In this document: positions 36,416-45,908 of the stretch, one piece after another
Layout: the number at the start of each line of letters is the position of its first letter
Numbering within the stretch: position 1 is the stretch's first letter
Assembly (NCBI GenBank): GCA_015057525.1
Contig: SVEE01000003.1
Coordinates: forward strand, 124,001-188,000
Reading direction: 5' to 3'
DNA: 64,000 nucleotides
Source of the DNA: Lachnospiraceae bacterium
GTDB taxonomy: Bacteria; Bacillota; Clostridia; Lachnospirales; Lachnospiraceae
The notes under the pieces: generated by a model
Databases searched by the model: none
What the model saw: only the letters and a program-made list of their open reading frames with translations
Told to the model about the DNA's origin: nothing
Made by a program: the position numbers and the translations under genes

Positions 36416-38341
36416 ATGATTAAATTTAAGAAGAAATCATTGGTCGCAATAGCTATGTCCATCATGATGGCATTGTCATTATGCGGTTGTGGCGACAAAG
36501 ATAAGGACAAAGATAAAGATAAAGACAAGGATAGAACTGAGGAAGCTCAGAGCGAAACTGACGCTGATGAGGGAGATGAAGACACTGAGGATGTTGTTAT
36601 AACAACTCCAGATGATGAGGATGATGAGGAGTATGTACCTTACGAGGATCCTACAACACCTGAAGCTCTTGAGGAGCAGGCAGAATTTGACGAATGGCTT
36701 TGGGATAGTTTCGTTGAAAGTGTAACCTGCGACACTGTAACTTTACACTATACTCTCGCACATCCAGAGAACTATGATATAGAAGCTCCTGAGGTAACCT
36801 ACGGCGAGGTTGATTTTAGCGAAGAAGGTCTTGCTGAGGATAAAGCTGACAGTGAAGCAACTTTAGCTGAAATGGAGGCATTTGACTACGATTTACTTAC
36901 TGGAGACCAGAGATTATCTTACGATGTTATTTATGACTACATCGAAACTGATTTAGCATTTTATGATAACATTTATCTCTATGAGCCATTTGCATATACA
37001 AGTGGTTTGCAGACAAATCTCCCAATCACAATGGCGGAGTACACATTCTACGACAAGCAGGATGTTGACGACTATATTGCTCTCTTAAATCAAACTCTTG
37101 ATTATTACAATGCATACTTAGATTTTGAGAGAGAAAAATCTGCTAATGGCTTCTTTATGAATGACGCATGTGCAGATGAAGTTATTAGACAGTGTGAGGA
37201 ATACATTGCTACACCAGAAGAAAATCTTCTTATCGTTACATTTAATGATAGAATAAGCGAAGTTCCTGAAATAACTGAAGAAGAAATCGAAACCTATAAG
37301 CAGGCAAATTACGATGCAGTTATGAATTCTGTTATTCCTGCTTACGAAAGTATAATCTCTACTTTCAACGAGTTAAAGGGTACTGGAACAAATGATTTAG
37401 GTCTTGTTTATCTCGAAGGCGGGGAAGAATATTATGAATATCTTCTTGCAAGCAATGTAGGAACTGATAAAACACCAGATGAAATTATCGAAATATTAGA
37501 TACAAGAATCAACGATGTGCTTATTGATTTCTCAACAGTTGCATTTAGTAACTACGAAGCTTATGAGTCTTACTATGAAGAATATGAGGACTTCTACACT
37601 GACATAGATGCTAAGGAAAGTATCGAATTCTTCCAGGAGGCATTTGCTGACGTTTTCCCTGAGATTCCTCCTATTGAGTTTACAGTTACATCTGTACATG
37701 AATCTCTTGAAAATATTGTAAGCCCTGCATTTTATATGACTCCACCTATGGATGATTATTTAAATAACTCTATCTATATTAATGAAGGAAGCGAAACAGG
37801 TGCTACATGGAACACATATGCACATGAAGGAATTCCTGGTCATATGTACCAGTTTGTATACTTCCTCTCTAATGACCCAGAGCCAATCCGTACACTTCTT
37901 AATTTTAGTGGTTACCAGGAAGGCTGGGCAACATATGTGGAAATGATGTCATTTGATTACTTTGATGGATATAGCAATGAAGTTTATGCTGACTTTGAAC
38001 GCGCAAACAACGAACTTAACCTTTTAGTAAGTGCACGTATAGAAATTGGTGTTAATTACGAGGGATGGACTCTTGAAGATACAGAGAACTACTTAGCTGA
38101 AAGTGGTTTTGATTCAAGCATTGCTCAGGATATTATGGATTACGTCATTGCAGAGCCTGCCAACTATCAGATGTATGTTATGGGATGGCTTGAATTCGAA
38201 GAATTAAGAGAGCTTACCATTGACGAATTAGGTGATGATTTTGTGGAGACTGACTTCCATAAGGTTCTTCTCGATGCTGGTCCATGTCAGTTCTATTTAC
38301 TTGAAAATTTAGTGATAGATTATATCAATAGCGTGAAGTAA
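36416..38341 (+). CDS. DUF885-family lipoprotein, probable metallopeptidase
   Basis: The 641-residue protein has a lipobox LCGCG near residue 25, then a charged linker of KD repeats and acidic Thr/Glu stretches. The C-terminal part is DUF885: ARIEIGVNYEGWTLEDTENY, and the zinc-binding-like HEGIPGH near residue 470, with a downstream glutamate-containing helix (GYQEGWATYVEMM). Members are predicted extracellular metallopeptidases; the substrate is unknown. AAGGAGGATATT precedes the ATG. It is followed by pckA after its own promoter, so it is probably monocistronic. Confidence 0.88.
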   Translation: MIKFKKKSLVAIAMSIMMALSLCGCGDKDKDKDKDKDKDRTEEAQSETDADEGDEDTEDVVITTPDDEDDEEYVPYEDPTTPEALEEQAEFDEWLWDSFVESVTCDTVTLHYTLAHPENYDIEAPEVTYGEVDFSEEGLAEDKADSEATLAEMEAFDYDLLTGDQRLSYDVIYDYIETDLAFYDNIYLYEPFAYTSGLQTNLPITMAEYTFYDKQDVDDYIALLNQTLDYYNAYLDFEREKSANGFFMNDACADEVIRQCEEYIATPEENLLIVTFNDRISEVPEITEEEIETYKQANYDAVMNSVIPAYESIISTFNELKGTGTNDLGLVYLEGGEEYYEYLLASNVGTDKTPDEIIEILDTRINDVLIDFSTVAFSNYEAYESYYEEYEDFYTDIDAKESIEFFQEAFADVFPEIPPIEFTVTSVHESLENIVSPAFYMTPPMDDYLNNSIYINEGSETGATWNTYAHEGIPGHMYQFVYFLSNDPEPIRTLLNFSGYQEGWATYVEMMSFDYFDGYSNEVYADFERANNELNLLVSARIEIGVNYEGWTLEDTENYLAESGFDSSIAQDIMDYVIAEPANYQMYVMGWLEFEELRELTIDELGDDFVETDFHKVLLDAGPCQFYLLENLVIDYINSVK

Positions 38342-38347
38342 AAACTG

Positions 38348-38376
38348 TTGACTTCTCTTTAACTTGCTTATATACT
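38348..38376 (+). promoter_or_regulatory. Promoter of pckA
   Basis: TTGACT (38348-38353), 17 bases, then TATACT (38371-38376), 89 bases before the ATG, which has AGGAGGAAAAACA. The strong boxes fit the high expression suggested by the biased codon use of pckA. Confidence 0.75.
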
Positions 38377-38465
38377 AAGGTTGGTTAACTTTTATCACAG
38401 TTAATTATTATATGGTTCCGTGACAAGAACTATTAATCAAATATACAAAACTAGGAGGAAAAACA

Positions 38466-40154
38466 ATGTCAACAAAAGCTTATTATCCAATTAGCGAAAT
38501 CGGCGCTGGTAAGCCAGGTTTCTCTAAGACTCGTTCAATCATTGAGGCTGCTTTCTACGGCAACAACGTAGTAAAGGTTAATACTCTCAAGGAAGCTTAC
38601 GAGTTAGCAAAGAACTCACCAGGAACTATCGTAACTGATATGCCTATCTTAAGAGGTGAGGAGTTCGGTCTTGAGGCTGATGCTAAGGTTTTATTATTCA
38701 ACGATGGTGCTGTAACAGGACGTTACGCAACTGCTCGTAGAATCAAAGGAGAGCCAGGCGTAGATGACGCTAAGCTCGATAAGGTAGTTATGGATGCTAT
38801 CTATGAAACTCGTTGGAAGACTATGTACCACGCTGAGGTATTTGTAGGTCTTGATCCAGAGTTCATGGCTAAGGCACATCTCTTAATTCCAGAAGGAGAA
38901 GAGAATCTCCTTTACAACTGGATGCTTAACTTCCAGTATATGTCAGATGAATATGTAAAGATGTATAAGAAGTCACAGCCTATCGGTGGTGGTAACGAGC
39001 CAGATATCTATATCTTCTCTGATCCACAGTGGGTACCTGGCAACCGTCCAGACGTTGACTACAGCTGCTTAAGCGATCCACTTACACTTTGCTACTTCGA
39101 TACTAACGAGAACTGTGCTGCAATCCTTGGTATGAAATACTTCGGTGAGCACAAGAAGGGTACTCTTACTATGGCTTGGGCTCTTGCTAACAGAAATGGT
39201 TATGCATCATGCCACGGTGGACAGAAGGAGTACATTCTTGCAGATGGTTCTAAGTTCGTTGCTTCTGTATACGGATTATCAGGATCAGGTAAGTCAACTC
39301 TTACTCATGCTAAGCATGACGGCAAGTACGAGATCAAGGTTCTTCATGATGACGCATTCATCATCAACTCTGATACTTGTGCTTCTATCGCACTTGAGCC
39401 AACTTACTTCGATAAGACTGCAGATTACCCAACAGGTTGTGCAGATAATGATTACTTACTTTCAGCTCAGAACTGTTCAGCAACTCTTGATGAAAACGGT
39501 AAGATTCAGTTAGTAACTGAGGATATCAGAAACGGTAACGGCCGTGCTATTAAGTCTAAGCTTTGGTCTCCAAACCGTGTAGATAAGATTGATGCTCCTG
39601 TTAATGCTATATTCTGGATTATGAAGGATCCAACAATCCCACCAGTAGTTAAGCTTAAGGGTGCTGCTCTTGCATCAGTTATGGGTGCAACTCTTGCTAC
39701 TAAGACTTCTTCAGCAGAGCGTGTTGCTGCAGGAACAGATATGAACGCTATTCGTATCGTACCATATGCTAACCCATTCAGAACTTATCCACTCGTTAAC
39801 GATTACGATAAGTTCAAGAAGCTTGTTGCTGAGAAGGACGTAGATTGCTACATCATCAACACTGGTGATTTCATGGGCAAGAAGGTTCAGCCTAAGGATA
39901 CTCTTGGAATCCTTGAGGCAATCGTTGAAGGCAAGGCTTCATTCACTCAGTGGGGACCTTTCGAAGATATCGAAATCATGGATTGGGAAGGATTTACTCC
40001 TGACCTTAATGACGCTGCTTACAAGGCAGAGCTTAAGAGCTCAATGCAGACTCGTGTTAACGCTGTTGAAGGCTTCGCTAACAACAAGGGTGGATACGAT
40101 AAGCTTCCAGATGAGGCACTTGCAGCTCTCAAGAAGCTCGTTGATGTACTTTAA
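38466..40154 (+). CDS. pckA: Phosphoenolpyruvate carboxykinase, ATP type
   Basis: The 562-residue enzyme has the P-loop GLSGSGKSTLT near residue 273, typical of ATP-PEPCK, then HDDAFIINSDTCASIALEPTYFDKT with metal-binding Asp residues, and RIVPYANPFRTYPL. It interconverts oxaloacetate and PEP; in fermentative gut bacteria it often runs in the direction that fixes CO2 and makes ATP. Codon use is strongly biased (GCT, GGT, AAG, CGT), unlike the neighbours, pointing to very high expression. A perfect terminator follows. Confidence 0.94.
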   Translation: MSTKAYYPISEIGAGKPGFSKTRSIIEAAFYGNNVVKVNTLKEAYELAKNSPGTIVTDMPILRGEEFGLEADAKVLLFNDGAVTGRYATARRIKGEPGVDDAKLDKVVMDAIYETRWKTMYHAEVFVGLDPEFMAKAHLLIPEGEENLLYNWMLNFQYMSDEYVKMYKKSQPIGGGNEPDIYIFSDPQWVPGNRPDVDYSCLSDPLTLCYFDTNENCAAILGMKYFGEHKKGTLTMAWALANRNGYASCHGGQKEYILADGSKFVASVYGLSGSGKSTLTHAKHDGKYEIKVLHDDAFIINSDTCASIALEPTYFDKTADYPTGCADNDYLLSAQNCSATLDENGKIQLVTEDIRNGNGRAIKSKLWSPNRVDKIDAPVNAIFWIMKDPTIPPVVKLKGAALASVMGATLATKTSSAERVAAGTDMNAIRIVPYANPFRTYPLVNDYDKFKKLVAEKDVDCYIINTGDFMGKKVQPKDTLGILEAIVEGKASFTQWGPFEDIEIMDWEGFTPDLNDAAYKAELKSSMQTRVNAVEGFANNKGGYDKLPDEALAALKKLVDVL

Positions 40155-40176
40155 TTAGTACCTTATAGAAACACTC

Positions 40177-40204
40177 AACCCTCCGCAATTGCGGAGGGTT
40201 TTTG
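40177..40204 (+). terminator. Bidirectional terminator after pckA
   Basis: AACCCTCCGCAATTGCGGAGGGTT (40177-40200) is a perfect palindrome followed by T-rich sequence on the plus strand. It also lies just past the end of the hicB-like gene on the minus strand. Confidence 0.95.
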
Positions 40205-40567
40205 TTATCCTGCATACAATGCATCATTTTTCGAAAGAAGATACACACAATATTGATTCATGCTTACTCCCTCTTTCTGCGAATGTTCTGCTAAATCTCT
40301 GTGCAAGCTGCGAGGTATTCTTAATTTGAATTGTCCTGAGTAAGCCTCTAGACTATCTGGTTCGCGAATCTCTATCCCCTCATCAATAGCAGCTTCAATC
40401 CATGCCTTTTTAGCATCTAATGCGTTTTTCACAGCACTCTCAATAGTTTCACCACATGTAATACAGCCTGGCAAATCTGGATAAGTAACTACAAAACCGC
40501 CTTCATCTTTATCCTCTACAATCTCCATGCGATACGACATTGCCATATACTCATTCAACGTCTTCAT
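40205..40567 (-). CDS. hicB: HicB-type antitoxin
   Basis: The 120-residue protein has the HicB-like partial RNase-H fold: EDKDEGGFVVTYPDLPGCITCGETIESAVKNALDAKKAW, followed by a ribbon-helix-helix-like C-terminus (FKLRIPRSLHRDLAEHSQKEGVSMNQYCVYLL). It would bind and neutralise HicA and repress the operon through its DNA-binding tail. The frame opens at a GTG five codons upstream; I place the start at ATG 40567, inside the hicA coding end, giving a 17-nt overlap. Follows hicA, the usual gene order of many hicAB loci. Confidence 0.9.
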   Translation of the reverse strand: MKTLNEYMAMSYRMEIVEDKDEGGFVVTYPDLPGCITCGETIESAVKNALDAKKAWIEAAIDEGIEIREPDSLEAYSGQFKLRIPRSLHRDLAEHSQKEGVSMNQYCVYLLSKNDALYAG

Positions 40568-40808
40568 CTTTTTTCGCCTCACTTTCTACAATCTCTCTTA
40601 CCATTTCGACATATATCCTTTTTATTGGTTCGTGTCTTGGAATTGTAATAGGATTACATCCCAATTTTCTAAATGTGCAATGACTACTTCCACTTCTTGG
40701 AGAATTCATAATATATCCACAATTCTCCAACACCTTTTTCAATTCATCAAACCGTAAATCTTTTGATAAATTGTAAATTCTTGCTATTAATTTATCCCAC
40801 TTGGACAT
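40551..40808 (-). CDS. hicA: HicA-type mRNA interferase toxin
   Basis: The 85-residue HicA protein has a double-stranded-RNA-binding-like fold. It contains RSGSSHCTFRKLGCNPITIPRHEP, with the key His in GSSH, then IKRIYVEMVREIVESEAKKDED. HicA cleaves mRNA independently of ribosomes when its antitoxin is lost. It is slightly longer than the roughly 60-residue family core because of an N-terminal addition. Start ATG 40808 has AGGAGG; a longer frame upstream runs through the promoter and is rejected. Confidence 0.88.
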   Translation of the reverse strand: MSKWDKLIARIYNLSKDLRFDELKKVLENCGYIMNSPRSGSSHCTFRKLGCNPITIPRHEPIKRIYVEMVREIVESEAKKDEDVE

Positions 40809-40827
40809 AATTATGCCTCCTATCTTT

Positions 40828-40856
40828 ATTATACGTGGTACCACATATGGTGTCAA
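40828..40856 (-). promoter_or_regulatory. Consensus promoter and palindromic operator of hicAB
   Basis: TTGACA (40851-40856), 17 bases, TATAAT (40828-40833). The spacer contains the palindrome GTGGTACCAC (40835-40844), extendable to 10-bp arms with two mismatches. HicB binding there would block RNA polymerase, giving autorepression. Confidence 0.85.
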
Positions 40857-41074
40857 CAAATTACATAAATAATGCCAATATCTAATTTATTAATAAATTG
40901 AAAGTCAGCGAAATCGCCAAGAAAAAATGATATACGAATTTAGAAAACGTTACATAATAATATTAATATAAGCAGCTTCCAAAGTAAAGAAAAAGTCTTA
41001 CTCCTGACCTCAGACAACTTTTTTCCATAAAGCCTCAATGATTTTGTTAGTACAGTTATTATTATAAACCAAAA

Positions 41075-41335
41075 TAAGCCTGCCACTTTTGGTTTGAATG
41101 ATTATATATATTTCTACAATACTTGCGAAGAGATATTACACATTTCTTATGTTCGAATCGAAATGTAGCAACTTGCTGACATGGATGTCAGCATAGGCGC
41201 ACTGCACAGGATGTGCGGTGTGCGACGTGTTGCGTCAAATACATACAACCTAAAGTTCGAACATTAGAAATTGTTATGTCTCGTAGCGTGTTGTAAAAAT
41301 ATATATAATCATCCAACCAAGGGGGCAGGCTTTAT
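41075..41335. mobile_element. 261-bp MITE-like element, copy A
   Basis: The ends read ATAAGCCTGCC and GGCAGGCTTTAT, with terminal inverted repeats of about 45 bp. The interior has further complementary arms meeting at TTCGAA and a core of two hairpins. No open frame spans it. Copies B and C lie at 42820 and 45909. Bases 40860-41074 to its left hold only a degenerate 33-nt repeat near 41006 and the shared 27-bp flank at about 41043; I see nothing else there. Confidence 0.85.
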
Positions 41336-41347
41336 TTATATCAGTAT

Positions 41348-42640
41348 TTAATTAAATGAATAATGATTTCCTGTTGAATATCTAAAATACTCTATCATTA
41401 TTACAGTATCATTTGAATCATAGAAAAATCTTATTCCATCTATATCATACATATGAGTAGGGGCTGGCGGATATCTGTCAGTCATATTCATACAACAATT
41501 TACTTCATCATAACTAACAGCTTTTTTCAAAATCTCAGCTACCTCCGGATAAGTATTTTCAACATCCTTATATTGAGAGGTAATCCTTCCATACACAGCC
41601 TTTCCATCTACCATATCATATTCATAAAGTGTACGGGCAAGGTAACTACTTCGCACGTCAGATTTTTTTGAACCAATCATAATTCCTCTGTTGGTTATAT
41701 ATAAACCTGATTTATAGTTTTCACTGTTAATTGTGTTTCCGCTTATATCAGGATATATCCACATGGTCCAATCCTCAAAAGGAGATTTTACATCCTTCAT
41801 ATAATTTATGAAGTTCCTATCCTTAACATTTTGAGTAAAATAATTATCGCCTAATATAGATAAATCATAATGGTCATTTTCTATGTTGGTTGGTAATGAT
41901 AGTGGCATTACATCACTGGATACATCAGTTTTTCTTTCTATTTTTTCAAGATGTCCGTCGGTTTCATTCATATAATAATAGAAATTATCATCCTCTATTT
42001 TTCCTTTTGCAACAACACCATTCCAGTTATAAAAAACTATCTGACCAAAGGAATTGTATCCAAATCTATTATGATATAAATGCCCATTTTCATCAGCATA
42101 TCCAAAATTACCATCTACAAATTGGAACCACCCTTCTTTTTCCATAACACCATAAGCATTAAAATATGAAGGTGTCGCATTATTACCCATGTATGCTATT
42201 TCATTTACATACATATATCCATACGTCCCAAAATAGCAATAATCATCTACTTCTTCACCTGAAATGCTCATTGTAATATGCTCTACAGAATCAAAAGATT
42301 CATGACCTTCTTCATCAAAATATATAACATGCTCACCATCAGGATGATATGTCAATCTGCTCTTCATAGGTGTTCCATCATTTTGAAGGTAATATGTATA
42401 TATCCCATCACAGAAAAAGCATTCTGTTGCCAGTTCTCCATTTGGAAGAAAATAATATGTGCCATCCCAAGTTCCACCATTTAAGTTAATGTTATAATGT
42501 GGAACTTCCCTTGCTGTTGAAACATTTTTTTCTTCCTGTGTAGTAGTGCTAACATTGGCAACAATTTCAGATGTAGCTGCTTGAGTATCGACAGGAACCA
42601 ACAGCAACATCAATACCACCAAAACACTAATTTTTTTCAT
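41348..42640 (-). CDS. Secreted protein with wall-binding-like aromatic repeats
   Basis: The protein (about 430 residues) begins with a signal peptide ending in DTQAATSE. It then has aromatic, Gly- and Asn-rich repeats of the choline/glucan-binding style (WDGTYYFLPNGELATECFF, YYLQNDGTPMKSRL, GWFQFVDGNFGYADENGHLYHNRFGYNSFGQIVFYNWNGVV). A C-terminal region of about 170 residues is not recognised. It probably sits on the wall through the repeats. The GTG two codons earlier is too close to AGGAGG, so ATG 42640 is used. It is flanked on both sides by MITE-like copies A and B. Confidence 0.72.
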   Translation of the reverse strand: MKKISVLVVLMLLLVPVDTQAATSEIVANVSTTTQEEKNVSTAREVPHYNINLNGGTWDGTYYFLPNGELATECFFCDGIYTYYLQNDGTPMKSRLTYHPDGEHVIYFDEEGHESFDSVEHITMSISGEEVDDYCYFGTYGYMYVNEIAYMGNNATPSYFNAYGVMEKEGWFQFVDGNFGYADENGHLYHNRFGYNSFGQIVFYNWNGVVAKGKIEDDNFYYYMNETDGHLEKIERKTDVSSDVMPLSLPTNIENDHYDLSILGDNYFTQNVKDRNFINYMKDVKSPFEDWTMWIYPDISGNTINSENYKSGLYITNRGIMIGSKKSDVRSSYLARTLYEYDMVDGKAVYGRITSQYKDVENTYPEVAEILKKAVSYDEVNCCMNMTDRYPPAPTHMYDIDGIRFFYDSNDTVIMIEYFRYSTGNHYSFN

Positions 42641-42819
42641 GCTCACTGCCTCCTACACTAAAATTATTGATATCCATTTATTGAAATTCCAAAAATCACA
42701 TTCCATCAATTTATAGAATATTTTAATGCCATCTACACACATAACTTTAACCCTTATATTAAATCTAGCATATAAAATATGCTTTTACAATATTTTGTTG
42801 GTACAGTTATTATTATAAA

Positions 42820-43080
42820 ATAAGCCTGCCACCTTGGTTGGATGATTATATATATTTCTACAACTCTTGCAAAGAGATATTACACATTTCTTATGTTCGA
42901 ATCCAATTAATAGCAACATGCTGACATGGATGTCAGCATAGGCGCACTGCACAGGATGTGCGGTGTGCGGCGTGTTGCGTCAAAGACATACAACCTAAAT
43001 TTCGAACATTAGAAATTGTTATGTCTCGTAGCGTGTTGTAAAAATATATATAACCATCCAACCAAAGTGGCAGGCTTTAT
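42820..43080. mobile_element. 261-bp MITE-like element, copy B
   Basis: Same orientation as copy A, with very similar sequence over its full length. Preceded, as copy A is, by about 27 bases reading TTTTGTTGGTACAGTTATTA and on. The rest of the 42641-43113 gap holds nothing I recognise. Confidence 0.85.
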
Positions 43081-43113
43081 GTCCCCCCGAAAAAGTCATT
43101 CAACAATATTAGT

Positions 43114-44229
43114 TCACACAATAATTTTCCTTCGGTTAGTTATATACATAAATAATGCAAATCCAATTATGCTGGCGATAACAGCCACATACCACATTTT
43201 TATGCTTGAAACCAAGAACAAACTAAATATTGCAATAGCAAAAAGCCCTCCAATCATGACATTTCCAAACTTGAAATAAAATCCTTGTTTTGATAAGTCC
43301 TGTTTCTTAGTAAGATGTACCCCTAAGCCTATCAATATCAAACCAATAAGCAAATATGACAGGGCATACCATATATATAAGTTTGCTTCCTTGAATCCTA
43401 TTATTCCTTCTTGCATAGAATAATATCCCATACCACCTGTGGTACTTAAAGTGTATTCTTTCCCTTCATAAACTATAGTATAAAACATACGCTTCATCTG
43501 CCACCATGCATTATTAACATAGTGATCATATTTTTCTATCATATAGATATTTCCACCCGGCAGATACATTTTAATATAGCCCATTATTGTGTTAAATATA
43601 TTGTCCTTGCTATACATAAATGTCTCATATATTAAATTCATACTTCCATAAATCATCGCCATGCTTGCAGCAGTTGCAACAACCTTTAAATCTCCTCTGA
43701 CAACCAACGATTCTATAAAATACATTATGCCGATAATCATTACTGTATAACATATGAGTGTGATTCCCACGCCTGTTAATGCCGACAGCAACCATGGTAA
43801 TTCTATACTATACTCAGCCAGAGTAACTTTCATATATAAGAAATTGACTACAACAACCAAAACAATCGATGTTGTGGCAACAGTAATATCCATGATGGCT
43901 CTATAAGCGACAATCTTATCCCTCTTTATAGGAAGTGTTTCTAAGAATTCTCTTTCTGACTTGTTTCTTTCTCCCCAAAGCATAACTCCATGCAAAAGGA
44001 TGAATCCTAATATTAGGAGCTTAGAATAGAAAGATAAAAACAAGTTTCTAATACTATAAACGCCCACCACATCCATTAATTTATAATATATATTTTGTGT
44101 TCCAATGTTAAATATATTTTCTATCCAGTCAGGATTCGTGTATTCAAAGATATTTCTAATCATAATACCTACTAATACAACAAAGAAAATCAAATAATAC
44201 TTGTAATTTACTTTCAACCATTTCTTCAT
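43114..44229 (-). CDS. ABC transporter permease of a GntR-controlled (Ytr-like) operon
   Basis: The 371-residue protein has about six to eight hydrophobic spans with charged loops and a large soluble loop near residues 230-280. The N-terminus MKKWLKVNYKYYLIFFVVLV is anchor-like. It begins directly after the ATPase stop codon (no gap) and is the last gene of the unit. The order GntR, ATPase, permease matches Bacillus-type YtrABC-like transporters, linked to antibiotic stress or acetoin use; the substrate here is unknown. Similarity of permeases in this class is low, so assignment rests mainly on context and topology. Confidence 0.8.
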   Translation of the reverse strand: MKKWLKVNYKYYLIFFVVLVGIMIRNIFEYTNPDWIENIFNIGTQNIYYKLMDVVGVYSIRNLFLSFYSKLLILGFILLHGVMLWGERNKSEREFLETLPIKRDKIVAYRAIMDITVATTSIVLVVVVNFLYMKVTLAEYSIELPWLLSALTGVGITLICYTVMIIGIMYFIESLVVRGDLKVVATAASMAMIYGSMNLIYETFMYSKDNIFNTIMGYIKMYLPGGNIYMIEKYDHYVNNAWWQMKRMFYTIVYEGKEYTLSTTGGMGYYSMQEGIIGFKEANLYIWYALSYLLIGLILIGLGVHLTKKQDLSKQGFYFKFGNVMIGGLFAIAIFSLFLVSSIKMWYVAVIASIIGFALFMYITNRRKIIV

Positions 44230-45111
44230 CTACTCTTCCCCCTTTCTCTCCTCCAGAGCAATATATAATTCCTCAAGACTCATATCCAGTTCTTCAATGT
44301 AACCTGCCCCCAGATTTTTTAACCATTTTTGCTTTTCACTGTCATATTCTTCTATTACCAAGGTATAAACATTACCTACATTACTATATTTAACAACTGT
44401 ATCTCTGGCTAATAGCTTTTCGTTAACTCCATTCTCAAATACAGCCTGTACCTTGGTTAATCGACCCTTTAACTCGTCTAAATTTGAATTATCAAATACC
44501 TTTCCCTTCTCTAAAATTGTTATAGTATCACATAATTTTTCCAAATCATTTAGATTGTGTGAGCTAATTAAAACTCCCACATTATCTTTCTCAACCGCTT
44601 CTATTATAATCTCCATAAATGCTTTTTTTACCACTGGGTCCAGACCTGATGTAGGTTCATCCAAAAGAAGATACTCTGGATTTTTAGCAAGTTCCAACAT
44701 TAAACCAAGTCTCATCTTTTGCCCCTTTGACAATGTATCTATTTTAGCATCTAAATCAAGCTTGAATCTGTTGTTATATTCATTAAATTTATCCTTACTA
44801 AATTTAGGGAAATATATTTCAAAAACATCTATCATCTTCTTTATTGTGTATCTACCTATGTAATCATTATTATCTGACACATAGCCTATTTTTTCTTTGA
44901 TTTCAGGATTTGTATATATTACTTTATCCTCACAAGTTATTTCTCCTGAATCCACTTTATATATACCTGCAACACATTTTATTAATGTTGTTTTACCTGC
45001 CCCATTATCACCCACAAGGCCTTGAATCTGTCCTGGGGCTATAACGAGACTTATATCTTCTATTGCGGTCTTGCCATAATAACTTTTAAAAATATTATTA
45101 ATTTTAATCAT
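44230..45111 (-). CDS. ABC transporter ATP-binding protein (YtrB-like)
   Basis: The 293-residue ATPase has Walker A GDNGAGKTT, Q-loop region SDNNDYIGRYT, signature LSKGQKMRLGLMLELAK, Walker B YLLLDEPTSGLDP and H-loop ISSHN. About 80 C-terminal residues follow the nucleotide-binding domain. Its start overlaps the gntR stop by 4 bases, indicating coupling. It energises the permease encoded next. The function is probably envelope-stress-related efflux or substrate-specific export, as inferred from the operon type. Confidence 0.9.
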   Translation of the reverse strand: MIKINNIFKSYYGKTAIEDISLVIAPGQIQGLVGDNGAGKTTLIKCVAGIYKVDSGEITCEDKVIYTNPEIKEKIGYVSDNNDYIGRYTIKKMIDVFEIYFPKFSKDKFNEYNNRFKLDLDAKIDTLSKGQKMRLGLMLELAKNPEYLLLDEPTSGLDPVVKKAFMEIIIEAVEKDNVGVLISSHNLNDLEKLCDTITILEKGKVFDNSNLDELKGRLTKVQAVFENGVNEKLLARDTVVKYSNVGNVYTLVIEEYDSEKQKWLKNLGAGYIEELDMSLEELYIALEERKGEE

Positions 45112-45485
45112 CTGCTTAGTCCTCCATACAGTTCTTTAATTATTTCTATAACATCCTTCTCCTCAAATCCCATCATTTTAAGTTCAAGTATACTTGGTTC
45201 CAGATTTTTCTTAACTTGATTAATTTTATTCTCATCAGGTTTTTTTATTGTTTCTCCTGCAATAAATGCACCCTTTCCCCTTATTGTCTCAATAACTCCC
45301 TGGCGTTCAAGCTCCTGATATGCTTTAGCGACTGTTCCAGGAGTTATGCTAAGCTCCAACGCCAATTTTCTTACTGAAGGTATAGGCATACCTGGCTTAA
45401 TATTCCCTTTAACAACATGAAACTTTACCTGTTCTATGATCTGCTCATAAATAGGTGTATCTCTTTTTAAATCCAGCTTAATCAC
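45108..45485 (-). CDS. GntR-family repressor (YtrA-like)
   Basis: The 125-residue protein consists of a GntR winged helix (DTPIYEQIIEQVKFHVVKGN, PSVRKLALELSITPGTVAKAYQELE) and a short C-terminal dimerisation helix, the size of the YtrA subgroup. Start GTG has AGGAGGTGATTTT. A perfect inverted repeat overlaps its promoter, so it probably represses its own operon until the inducer appears. Confidence 0.92.
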   Translation of the reverse strand: MIKLDLKRDTPIYEQIIEQVKFHVVKGNIKPGMPIPSVRKLALELSITPGTVAKAYQELERQGVIETIRGKGAFIAGETIKKPDENKINQVKKNLEPSILELKMMGFEEKDVIEIIKELYGGLSR

Positions 45486-45575
45486 AAAATCACCTCCTAT
45501 AATGTTTAAATAAGCATTTTAATTTTATGAATTACAACCCAAAATGAATTTTAACTTTTCGTTGTTACATCTCCA

Positions 45576-45629
45576 TAACTGTATCACTCGTATTGATACA
45601 GTTATAACACACTATATTTCCATTGTCAA
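45576..45629 (-). promoter_or_regulatory. Promoter and inverted-repeat operator of the GntR-ABC operon
   Basis: On the minus strand TTGACA (45624-45629), 17 bases, TATAAC (45601-45606) with TG at the extended position. TAACTGTATCA and TGATACAGTTA (45576-45604) form a perfect 11-bp inverted repeat with a 7-base spacer, overlapping the -10 box and start site, as expected for GntR repression. Confidence 0.9.
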
Positions 45630-45686
45630 CATATTTAATAAATATTCTTACAGTCCCATATTAAATAAATATTCAAACTCTAAATT

Positions 45687-45850
45687 GGGTCTATAGAAAA
45701 AAAGTTATTCCCCAGACCCAAAGTTTATTCAACATAAGGGTACAGAGCACAACTTTTTTCCTAAAGACCCAATCCAACGCAATTTTATTTACATAACACA
45801 GCTTTCTATTAAACACAGGGTCTTAGAAACAGCTTTTTTTCTATAGACCC
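45687..45850. repeat. Three 33-nt GGGTC...GACCC repeats
   Basis: Units 45687-45719, 45738-45770 and 45818-45850 are each exactly 33 nt. Oriented alike, the first and the reversed second and third agree: GGGTCT, a TAG, then an A-run and AAGTT/AAGCT, ending ACCC. The second and third units are inverted relative to the first. Spacers of 18 and 47 bases are unrelated. Each unit's ends are complementary. A diverged fourth copy lies near 41006-41036. Confidence 0.85.
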
Positions 45851-45908
45851 TCAATAATTTATACATGAATTTTATCACACATAAAGCCTGCGAGTTTCAT
45901 TGTTCAAT

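Noticed and set aside
45687-45850. Short CRISPR array
   Set aside because: Only three units, mixed orientation, unequal spacers and no cas genes nearby.
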